From contig NZ_CM001022.1 in NCBI RefSeq assembly GCF_000165795.1, positions 62,001 to 126,000 of the forward strand: a stretch of 64,000 nucleotides of DNA. The letters are read 5' to 3'. Each line of letters begins with the position of its first letter. The stretch's first letter is position 1. The notes beneath the pieces were generated by a model. That model was not told the origin of the DNA, did no database searches, and was given only the letters and a program-made list of their open reading frames with translations. The DNA comes from Aminomonas paucivorans DSM 12260. Its GTDB lineage: Bacteria; Synergistota; Synergistia; Synergistales; Synergistaceae. Positions 42,567 to 49,005 of the stretch are shown here, in pieces. The position numbers were made by a program, and so were the translations under genes.

Positions 42567-43546
42567 CAGGGGTGAACCTCCTCATGATGCGGGTCGTGAT
42601 GGGCATGAATAGCGTCCATGCCGGAACAGCGGCCCGAGGCGCAGCGGGAGAACTCCAGCTGCAGGGTCACGTGGGCGACCCCGAACTCCTCCCGGAGGAT
42701 CTCCGAAAGCTCGCCCAGCACCCGGTCGGTGCGGTTCCGGGCTCCTTCCGCCAGGGTCACGTGGGCCTCCAGGAACACCTCCGCCCCGTCGGTGGTCCAC
42801 AGGTGCAGGTGGTGCAGGTCTCGCACGTCCGGGTGTGCCTGGGCCCGGGCCAGGAGTTCCTCCACCGCCACCCCTTCCGGGGTGCCCTGCATCAGGATGT
42901 GCACCGATTCCCGCAGCAGGGGCACGCACTCCCACAGGACGTAGAGGGACACCGCCAGGGTGAGCAGCGGGTCCAGCCAGGTCCACCGGAAGGCCATCAC
43001 CAGCAGGGCCGCCGCGATGACCCCCAGGGAGGAGAGGCTGTCCATCACCACGTGCAGGTAGGCGGAGCGCACGTTGAGACTCCCCTTGGCGTCCCGGTGG
43101 AGCAGCCAGGCGGTGAGGATGTTGCCCCCCAGGCCCACGCAGGCCACCGCCAGCATGATGCCCCCGGCGATGGGTTCGGGATGGAGGAACTTGCGCACCC
43201 CCTCCACCATCAGGAAGAGTCCCACTCCCATCAGGGCCACCGTGTTCATCAGGGAGGCCAGCACCTCCGCCCGGCGGAAGCCGAAGGAATGGGCGGGGGT
43301 ACGCTCCCGCCGGGCGATGCGCGCCGCCATCCAGCTGATCCCCAGGGAGGAGGCGTCGGAGAGGTTGTGCACCGCGTCGGACAGCAGGGCCAGGCTGTTG
43401 GACGCCAGCCCCCCCACCACCTCCGCGGCGGTGATGACCAGGTTCAGGACCAAGGAGAAGGCCAGACGCCCCTCCGGGGCTCCGGAGCCGTGGACGTGGT
43501 GTCCGTGGCTGTGGTCTTCGGAAGCGGGATGGTGGTGATGGGCCAT
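42566..43546 (-). CDS. CDF-family divalent cation exporter (CzcD/ZitB-like)
   Basis: 326 residues. His-rich N-terminus ('MAHHHHPASEDHSHGHHVHG'), six membrane helices with metal site 'SLALLSDAVHNLSDASSLG' (HxxxD form of helix 2) and 'VVMDSLSSLGVIAAALLV' (helix 5), and a C-terminal ferredoxin-like domain with 'HLHLWTTDGAEVFLEAHVTL'. Exports Zn, Cd or Co; its presence inside the ars operon suggests co-selection or a shared thiol-reactive metal response. Ends with Cys and His residues that could bind metal. Confidence 0.9.
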   Translation of the reverse strand: MAHHHHPASEDHSHGHHVHGSGAPEGRLAFSLVLNLVITAAEVVGGLASNSLALLSDAVHNLSDASSLGISWMAARIARRERTPAHSFGFRRAEVLASLMNTVALMGVGLFLMVEGVRKFLHPEPIAGGIMLAVACVGLGGNILTAWLLHRDAKGSLNVRSAYLHVVMDSLSSLGVIAAALLVMAFRWTWLDPLLTLAVSLYVLWECVPLLRESVHILMQGTPEGVAVEELLARAQAHPDVRDLHHLHLWTTDGAEVFLEAHVTLAEGARNRTDRVLGELSEILREEFGVAHVTLQLEFSRCASGRCSGMDAIHAHHDPHHEEVHP

Positions 43547-43568
43547 GGCTCCCTGTCTCCCTTCCGGC

Positions 43569-44729
43569 CTAAAAGGCCCCGTAGAGCATCCCCGCAGCGG
43601 TGGAGAGGGCCACCACGAGGGAGACGAAGGCCCCGGTCTTGCGGGTGCCCAGGATGGAGCGGATCACCAGCATGTTGGGCAGGGAGAGGGCGGGTCCCGC
43701 CAGAAGCAGCGCCAGGGCGGGGCCCTTGCCCATCCCCGCCCCCAGGAGGCCCTGGAGGATGGGTACCTCCGTGAGGGTGGCGAAGTACATCAGGGCTCCC
43801 AGGAAGGCTGCGAAGAAGTTGGCCGCCAGGGAGTTCCCCCCCACCAGGGCAGCCACCCAGGCGCTGGGGACCAGGGCCTCGTGCCCCGGGCGACCCAGCA
43901 GCAGCCCCGCCGCCAGCACCCCGCCGAAGAGCAGGGGCAGCACCTGGAGGGCGTACTCCCAGGTGGAGCCGAACCACTCCTTCCGCTCCTCCCGGGAGAA
44001 CCAGGTCAGGGCGGAGGCTGCCGTGGCCAGCAGGGCCAGCCCCGCCACGATCCACTTGGCCCGATAGACCGCCGCCCAGAACCCCAGGGGCACCTTGGGG
44101 GCCGCCCAGTTGGCGAACACCAGGAAGAGCACCATGAAGGCCATGAAGGAGGCGGTCTTCCACAGGGGGCGGGTTGCCTCAGGCACCGGCAGGTCCGCGA
44201 AGGCCTGTTGCCTCTGGGCCTCCTCGTGACGGAACAGAAACGCCATGGCCAGGCCGATGAGGACGCTGAAGGAAATCGCCCCCACCGCTCGGGCCAGGCC
44301 CATCTCGAAGCCCAGCACCCGGGCGGTGAGGATGATGGCCAGCACGTTGATGGCCGGTCCGGAGTAGAGGAACGCCGAGGCGGGGCCCAGCCCGGCACCG
44401 CGCTTGTAGATCCCCGCGAAGAGGGGCAGCACGGTGCAGGAGCACACCGCCAGGACGGTTCCCGACACCGCCGCCACCGTATAGGCCACCGCCCGGTTGG
44501 CCTGGGCCCCCAGGTAGCGCAGTACCGACTGCTGGGACACGAACACCGTGATGGCCCCGGCGATGAAGAACGCCGGCACCAAACAGAGGAGCACGTGATC
44601 TCGGGCATATTCGTGGAGCATCGCCAGGGCCTCCGCCGCCGCCCCCTGGACCCGGGGCGCGTCGGCGGGGAGGAAGTAGAAGGCCAGAAAGGCCGCCAGG
44701 ATGTACAGGAACTTCTTCTTGTCGCTCAT
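43569..44729 (-). CDS. ArsP/DUF318-family permease
   Basis: 386 residues, about 10 helices. The family's Cys motif and paired repeats are present: 'VLAVCSCTVLPLFAGIYKRG' with 'LGPASAFLYSGPAINVLAII' in the first half, 'TLTEVPILQGLLGAGMGKGP' with 'ALALLLAGPALSLPNMLVIR' in the second. Members export trivalent organoarsenicals (ArsP) or other soft metals (SO_0444 group). With ArsR, ArsE-like, ArsF and ArsG around it, arsenical export is the better guess. A strong hairpin with T run separates it from the thioredoxin gene upstream. Confidence 0.85.
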   Translation of the reverse strand: MSDKKKFLYILAAFLAFYFLPADAPRVQGAAAEALAMLHEYARDHVLLCLVPAFFIAGAITVFVSQQSVLRYLGAQANRAVAYTVAAVSGTVLAVCSCTVLPLFAGIYKRGAGLGPASAFLYSGPAINVLAIILTARVLGFEMGLARAVGAISFSVLIGLAMAFLFRHEEAQRQQAFADLPVPEATRPLWKTASFMAFMVLFLVFANWAAPKVPLGFWAAVYRAKWIVAGLALLATAASALTWFSREERKEWFGSTWEYALQVLPLLFGGVLAAGLLLGRPGHEALVPSAWVAALVGGNSLAANFFAAFLGALMYFATLTEVPILQGLLGAGMGKGPALALLLAGPALSLPNMLVIRSILGTRKTGAFVSLVVALSTAAGMLYGAF

Positions 44730-44789
44730 GGGGTCGCTTCCTTTCCATCGCAGGACGTTTGGTGGCCTTGGGGCCACGAACCGTCCCCG

Positions 44790-44816
44790 AAAAAGGCCCC
44801 CGAATGGCCGGGGGCC
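44790..44816 (-). terminator. Intrinsic terminator inside the ars operon
   Basis: Read on the minus strand: GGCCCCCG / CGGGGGCC arms (44809-44816 and 44795-44802), six-base loop, then TTTTT (44790-44794). It lies between the ArsE-like gene and the permease gene, so arsR-arsE may be expressed above the remaining genes. A smaller hairpin, GTGGCC-TTGG-GGCCAC at about 44762-44777, follows it. Confidence 0.75.
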
Positions 44817-44823
44817 GGCTTTT

Positions 44824-45057
44824 CTAGCCCTGAATCAGCTTCTGGATGTCCTCGCTGGAGGGCACCTTGCCCGACGCCACCACCTTGCCGTCCACCACCA
44901 GCCCGGGGGTGATCATCACGCCGTAGTCCAGGATCCGGTCCATGTCCTTCACGTGCTCGATGGTCGCCTCGATGCCCAGGGCCGCCACCGCCGCCCGGGC
45001 GTTCTCCTCCAGCTTGGTGCACTTGGCGCAGCCCATGCCCAACACTTCGATCTTCAA
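44824..45057 (-). CDS. Small thioredoxin-like protein, ArsE/redox-active disulfide protein 2 type
   Basis: 77 residues, starting with TTG at 45057 in a TTGA overlap with arsR and 8 bases from AAAGGAGG. 'IEVLGMGCAKCTKLEENARA' has the CxxC redox pair of the TM0996/MTH895 family; 'YGVMITPGLVVDGKVVASGK' contains the cis-Pro turn. In the ArsEFG system ArsE is such a protein and works with ArsF. Strongly coupled to arsR, so made in response to arsenical. Confidence 0.85.
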   Translation of the reverse strand: MKIEVLGMGCAKCTKLEENARAAVAALGIEATIEHVKDMDRILDYGVMITPGLVVDGKVVASGKVPSSEDIQKLIQG

Positions 45058-45416
45058 GATTCCTTCCTCCTTTGGGGTTCTTCCTTCGGTAGGGAGCAGG
45101 CGCATCCCCCGGGATCCGAAGCGGGGTCCGCGAACCGGTTCACGCAGCGCAGCATGGAGAGGACGCAGCTCAGCTTGAGGGAGTAGAGGATCCGGGTCCC
45201 CTCCCGGCGGTCCTCCACGATCCCCGCCTCCCGCAGCACCGCCAGGTGCTTGCTGCTGGTGGTGCGGTCGCAGGGGGACAGATCCGCCAGCTCGCAGGCG
45301 CACCGCTCCCCCCCCTCCAGAGCCAGCACCATGCGCAGGCGCACCGGATGGGCCAGGGCCTTCAGGAGGTCCGTGCAGGTGTCCAGATCCAGGTGGGGCT
45401 CGTGGGGTTCCGTCAT
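45054..45416 (-). CDS. arsR: ArsR/SmtB-family repressor
   Basis: 120 residues. Winged helix with 'LLKALAHPVRLRMVLALEGG' and 'RTTSSKHLAVLREAGIVEDR'; helix-3 thiols in 'ERCACELADL', the CxC As(III)-sensing motif of ArsR, plus further Cys in 'SCVLSMLRCVNRF' and 'GGCACS' near the end. Should repress its own promoter and release on binding trivalent arsenic, antimony or thiophilic organoarsenical. Divergent from arsC. Confidence 0.93.
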   Translation of the reverse strand: MTEPHEPHLDLDTCTDLLKALAHPVRLRMVLALEGGERCACELADLSPCDRTTSSKHLAVLREAGIVEDRREGTRILYSLKLSCVLSMLRCVNRFADPASDPGGCACSLPKEEPQRRKES

Positions 45417-45437
45417 GGCCGATCCTCCTTCATGCTA

Positions 45438-45472
45438 TGTGGCAAAAATACCACACTACGTGGGGTTGTCAA
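45438..45472 (-). promoter_or_regulatory. arsR promoter with overlapping operator
   Basis: On the minus strand, TTGACA (45467-45472), 16 bases, TATTTT (45445-45450). The dyad TGTGG-N8-CCACA (45438-45442 and 45451-45455) surrounds the -10, so a bound ArsR dimer would block polymerase directly. Confidence 0.7.
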
Positions 45473-45565
45473 TCCCCAGGCGTTTCCAAGCTGTAACGTT
45501 TTCATCTTGACGTCCCCCCCGGGACCCGGTAGGTTCGGGGCACTTGGGGCCAGGGAGGGATGGGC

Positions 45566-46015
45566 ATGGAGCGGACTCGGGTTTTGTTCCTGTGCGGGAG
45601 GAATACGGCGCGAAGCCAGATGGCGGAGGCCTTTCTGAACCATCTGGGCGGGGACCGGTTCGAGGGGGAGAGCGCGGGGCTGGAGGCGGGAGAGGCACTG
45701 CACCCCCTGGCGGTACGGGTCATGGCGGAGGTGGGGATCGATATGGCCGCCCAGAGGCCCAAGCGGGCCTTCGACCTCTTCCAGGAGGGGCGACTCTACG
45801 ACACGGTAGTGGCGGTGTGCGACGCCGCCGTGGCGGACCGATGTCCCGTGTACCCCGGGGTGACCCGGCGGCTTTCCTGGCCCTTCCCGGACCCCGCCGC
45901 GACGGAGGGTACGGAGGAGGAGCGCCTGGAGCAGGTGCGGCGCATCCGGGACCAGATCCGATCCGCCGTGGAGAAACTGGTGGCTTCGGAAAGCGGCGCG
46001 GATCCGGAGAACTGA
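45566..46015 (+). CDS. arsC: Arsenate reductase, low-molecular-weight phosphatase type
   Basis: 149 residues; ATG at 45566 is 6 bases from GGGAGGG, better than the ATG at 45560. P-loop '[20 protein letters not shown]' contains CX5R; the loop '[10 protein letters not shown]' and '[20 protein letters not shown]' provide the further Cys and acidic residue of thioredoxin-coupled ArsC ('SWPFPDPA' is the general-acid Asp region). Reduces arsenate to arsenite for export. Transcribed away from arsR, probably under the same operator, and ended by a strong terminator. Confidence 0.9.
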   Translation: MERTRVLFLCGRNTARSQMAEAFLNHLGGDRFEGESAGLEAGEALHPLAVRVMAEVGIDMAAQRPKRAFDLFQEGRLYDTVVAVCDAAVADRCPVYPGVTRRLSWPFPDPAATEGTEEERLEQVRRIRDQIRSAVEKLVASESGADPEN

Positions 46016-46032
46016 GTCTGTTCGGAGTGGAC

Positions 46033-46056
46033 CGGGGCCTTCGGGCCCCGTTTTTT
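46033..46056 (+). terminator. Intrinsic terminator after arsC
   Basis: CGGGGCC-TTCG-GGCCCCG followed directly by TTTTTT: a perfect 7-bp stem with a stable TTCG tetraloop and six T, 17 bases after the arsC stop. Confidence 0.92.
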
Positions 46057-46068
46057 CGGGGAATATGC

Positions 46069-46097
46069 TTGCACGTGCAACTAATTTTCCCTATGCT
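46069..46097 (+). promoter_or_regulatory. MarR-kynU promoter with palindromic operator
   Basis: TTGCAC (46069-46074), 17 bases, TATGCT (46092-46097). The -35 is half of TTGCACGTGCAA (46069-46080), a perfect 12-bp palindrome typical of MarR-family sites. The repressor would cover the -35. Transcription would start about 46104, leaving a leader of only a few bases before the ATGs at 46111 and 46117. Confidence 0.7.
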
Positions 46098-46110
46098 GGT
46101 TCCGGGGGGG

Positions 46111-46548
46111 ATGGACATGGACGGATGGACACCCGGGCGGAGGATCTCCACCCTCTACCGGCGCTGCCAGCGTCACCTGGACCGGCGCTTCGAGGCGGAG
46201 GGGATCCCGGCGGGGCACGGCCTGTACCTGTATCTGGTGGAGCTGTCCCGGGGGGACGGGGTGACCCAGGTGGAGCTGGCCCAGAGGCTGGCCCTGGACC
46301 CCGCCTCGGTGACCCGCTCCCTGAAGCGCCTGGAGGAGCAGGGATGGGTGGAGCGCTGCCCCGGGGAGGACGGGCGGCAGCGTCGGGTTTCCCTGACCCC
46401 GGGGGGGCGGGCGATCCTGCCCCGGATCCGGGAAATCTTGAAGGAGTGGGACGATCTGGCGGCCCGGGGGTTGACCCGGGAGGAGAAGACCGCCCTGGAG
46501 GCCCTGCTGGGCCGCATGGCGACGAACCTGGAGGAGGGGTACCCATGA
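46111..46548 (+). CDS. MarR-family transcriptional regulator
   Basis: 145 residues from the ATG at 46111 (46117 is equally possible; the ATG at 46093 lies inside the -10). 'AGHGLYLYLVELSRGDGVTQ', 'VELAQRLALDPASVTRSLKR' (recognition helix) and 'LEEQGWVERCPGEDGRQRRV' (wing) are standard MarR. Overlaps kynU by ATGA. Controls its own operon through the palindrome at 46069; a kynurenine- or anthranilate-like effector is plausible. Confidence 0.9.
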   Translation: MDMDGWTPGRRISTLYRRCQRHLDRRFEAEGIPAGHGLYLYLVELSRGDGVTQVELAQRLALDPASVTRSLKRLEEQGWVERCPGEDGRQRRVSLTPGGRAILPRIREILKEWDDLAARGLTREEKTALEALLGRMATNLEEGYP

Positions 46549-47819
46549 GCGGACGGGGCATGGAAGAGGCGCGGCGACGGGACGGGGGGGACCCCCTGGC
46601 CCGGTTCCGGGGGCGGTTCCACATCCCCCCGGGGACCCTGTACATGGACGGCAACTCCCTGGGGCTGGCGTCGGAGGACGCCCTGGCCTCCCTGGAGCGG
46701 GCGGCGGCCTCCTGGCGGGATCTGGGGATCCGGGGCTGGCTGGAGGCGAAGCCCGACTGGTTCACCTACGGGGAGCGCCTGGGGGCCAAGATGGCCCCGT
46801 TGGTGGGGGCCTTCCCCGACGAGGTGGTGCTGGTGGGGTCCACCACCGCCAACCTCCACTCCCTGGCAGCCACCTTCTACCGCCCCCAGGGAACCCGTCG
46901 GCGGATCCTGGCGGATGAACTGAACTTCCCCTCGGACCTCTACGCCCTGGCCAGCCAGGTGCGCCTCCACGGGGGGGACCCGGAGCGGGACCTGATCCTG
47001 GCCCGAAGTGCCGATGGCCGCACCCTGGACGAGGAGGCTCTCATCGCCCTCATGGACGACACGGTGGCCCTGGCGGTGTTCCCCTCGGTGCTCTACCGCA
47101 GCGGCCAGCTCCTGGACCTGCGGCGGCTTGCCGAGGCGGCCCACCGGCGGGGCATCGTCATCGGTTTCGACTGCGCCCACTCCGCAGGGGCGGTGCCCCA
47201 TCGGCTCCATGACGACGACGCGGACTTCGCCTTCTGGTGCACCTACAAGCACCTCAACGGGGGCCCCGGGTCCCCGGCGGGGCTGTTCCTGCACCGGCGG
47301 CACTTCGGCAGGGAGCCCGGGCTGGCGGGGTGGTTCGGCACCGTGAAGGAGCGGCAGTTCGACCTGGCGGTGGACTTCGAACACCAGCCCAGCGCCGGGG
47401 GCTGGCAGATGGGCACCCCCTGCATCCTCTCCGCCGCCGCCCTGGACGGGGCCCTGGACCTCTTCGCCGAGGCGGGGATGGAATCGGTGCGGGCCAAGTC
47501 CCTGGAGCTTACCGGGTTCCTGCTGGACCAGGCGGAAGCCCGGCTGACCCCCCTGGGGTTCCGGGCGGGCACCCCCCGGGAACCGGAGCGCCGGGGCGGA
47601 CATGTGGCCCTGGAGCACCCGGAGGGCTGGCGGATCTGCTGCGCCCTCAAGGCCCGGGGCATCGTGCCGGACTTCCGTCCCCCCCAGGTGGTGCGTCTGG
47701 CCCCGGTGGCCCTGTACACCACCTTCGAGGAGGTGGAGCGCACCGTGGCGGCGCTGGAGGAAATCGTCCGAAACCGGAAATACGAGGCTTTCTCGGCAGC
47801 CCGGGCGGCGGTGTCGTAG
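46545..47819 (+). CDS. kynU: Kynureninase
   Basis: 424 residues, normal size. PLP enzyme of the kynureninase group: 'LYMDGNSLGLASEDALASLE', 'VVLVGSTTANLHSLAATFYR', 'VIGFDCAHSAGAVPHRL' (Asp that holds the pyridine N), 'FAFWCTYKHLNGGPGS' (PLP Lys), 'GWFGTVKERQFDL', and 'PSAGGWQMGTPCIL'. Splits kynurenine to anthranilate and alanine. No tryptophan dioxygenase or formamidase gene is near, so it may act on imported kynurenine or a related amino acid. Coupled to the MarR gene. Confidence 0.93.
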   Translation: MSGRGMEEARRRDGGDPLARFRGRFHIPPGTLYMDGNSLGLASEDALASLERAAASWRDLGIRGWLEAKPDWFTYGERLGAKMAPLVGAFPDEVVLVGSTTANLHSLAATFYRPQGTRRRILADELNFPSDLYALASQVRLHGGDPERDLILARSADGRTLDEEALIALMDDTVALAVFPSVLYRSGQLLDLRRLAEAAHRRGIVIGFDCAHSAGAVPHRLHDDDADFAFWCTYKHLNGGPGSPAGLFLHRRHFGREPGLAGWFGTVKERQFDLAVDFEHQPSAGGWQMGTPCILSAAALDGALDLFAEAGMESVRAKSLELTGFLLDQAEARLTPLGFRAGTPREPERRGGHVALEHPEGWRICCALKARGIVPDFRPPQVVRLAPVALYTTFEEVERTVAALEEIVRNRKYEAFSAARAAVS

Positions 47820-47825
47820 GGGTTT

Positions 47826-48073
47826 CGTGCGTCGATCCCTCAGCCGTCCATCCCGCTCCCTTTCCCCCTGCGGGGAAAATTCCATCTGACGGCCTTCGAA
47901 CGGCTGGGCCAGCTCGGAGCCATCCTAACGACGATCGTTTTTGGGGGAACCGCCGCAACCCTGGCGCTCCACGGCGCCAAAGGAGTAGCGATCATCCTGG
48001 CGGGATCCCCCTGGCGTCGATGATCCTGGCCTTTCTTGAGCAACGGCACATCTCACGCAAGAAGCAGGACTAA
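47826..48073 (+). pseudogene. Remnant of a small membrane protein with one frameshift
   Basis: Just after kynU an open frame without a clear start codon reads 'HLTAFERLGQLGAILTTIVF' and 'GTAATLALHGAKGVAIILAG'. Adding one G near 48002-48005 continues it as 'IPLASMILAFLEQRHISRKK' to a TAA at 48071, 3 bases before a terminator. The joined product would have two membrane helices and a basic tail. Either a broken gene or a G-run sequencing error; no RBS is evident. Family unknown. Confidence 0.45.
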
Positions 48074-48076
48074 CCT

Positions 48077-48104
48077 AGGCCGCCCCCCTCGGGGCGGCCT
48101 TTTT
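48077..48104 (+). terminator. Intrinsic terminator at the left edge of the defence island
   Basis: AGGCCGCCCC (48077-48086), CCTC loop, GGGGCGGCCT (48091-48100), then TTTT: a perfect 10-bp stem with T run. It ends the kynU transcription unit. Confidence 0.9.
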
Positions 48105-48497
48105 CAAGCCGATCCCCTCCTGTTGTTCCCTGCCTTCCGAATCCGCAAAGACGTCTTCCAGTGTTCGCAGGGCTTTCCCTTTCGATCCTCTCGTGGTTCC
48201 TTAAGCAAGGAAATGTTGCCTTGTATGGGAATCGTATTAGGGAACCGAGAGCGATTCATGATGAAACTCCATGTATGTGGTATACCTGGTGAGGTTGCCT
48301 TGCTCCTGCCCTGATGTCCGGCAGTTTACGTCCTTGCTCGCAGGTGGTCTTTGAGGCTTGAAACGGGTGTGGTGGTTTCCAGGTCAAGAGTGCGGGAGTG
48401 GTAGGTTGCATATGAGGGGTCCCGAAAAGCGGACCATGGGCTAAGCTAAGGGCGGAATTGGCGGTCACGAGCCTGGCTCAAAAGGAGGTCGCGCAAG
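48105..48497. other. 393-bp gene-free leader of the BREX-like locus
   Basis: Base composition drops sharply here. I see no convincing gene. It contains GGTCC-N8-GGACC (48418-48422 / 48431-48435), a possible regulator site, preceded by the hexamer pair TTGCAT / ATATGA region, and ends with AAAGGAGGT for brxF. It probably holds the island promoter; no tRNA or clear attachment repeat was found. Confidence 0.4.
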
Positions 48498-48971
48498 GTG
48501 GAACCGCTTGCGGATAGAGTCATACGAGGAATCAGCCAGGCTGCCGGGCGGTACTACCGGCTTGTCGTGCTGGTGGCCCCGGCTGGTGCGGGCAAGACCG
48601 CGGCACTCCAGGATGTCCACGAACGCACTGCGGTTCCTCTGATCAACGTCAATCTCGAACTTTCCCGACGTATGCTCGACCTCACGGAGCGGCAGCGGAC
48701 ATTGCTGTTGCCCCGCCTCCTCGCAGAGATTGTGGGCACATTCGCTTCCGATGTGGTTTTTCTGGACAACATCGAGGTTCTCTTCGATGTCTCGCTCAAG
48801 CAGGACCCGTTGCGGCTCCTGCAGGGACTCTCCCGGAACAGAACCGTGGTTGCGGCCTGGAGCGGCTCCGTCGACGGAGAGCACATGGTTTATGCGACGC
48901 CGGACCACCCCGAGCATAAACGATATCCCTTGCGGGATTTTCTGGTCGTGAACCCGGAGGCCGTTGCATGA
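48498..48971 (+). CDS. brxF: BREX-3 P-loop protein BrxF
   Basis: 157 residues, start GTG with AAAGGAGGT 8 bases upstream. '[20 protein letters not shown]' is the Walker A of this short ATPase; '[20 protein letters not shown]' the Walker B; '[20 protein letters not shown]' a conserved stretch. Size and position directly before the large DUF6079 gene are those of BrxF in type 3 BREX loci. Role in the complex is not established. Confidence 0.85.
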   Translation: MEPLADRVIRGISQAAGRYYRLVVLVAPAGAGKTAALQDVHERTAVPLINVNLELSRRMLDLTERQRTLLLPRLLAEIVGTFASDVVFLDNIEVLFDVSLKQDPLRLLQGLSRNRTVVAAWSGSVDGEHMVYATPDHPEHKRYPLRDFLVVNPEAVA

Positions 48972-49005
48972 GGGCAAGGAGCGAAAGCGCAGGAGGGCAG
49001 AAACG

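Noticed and set aside
48256-48468. Minus-strand 70-codon frame in the island leader
   Set aside because: No SD, no domain, composition of non-coding DNA; the region more likely holds the promoter.
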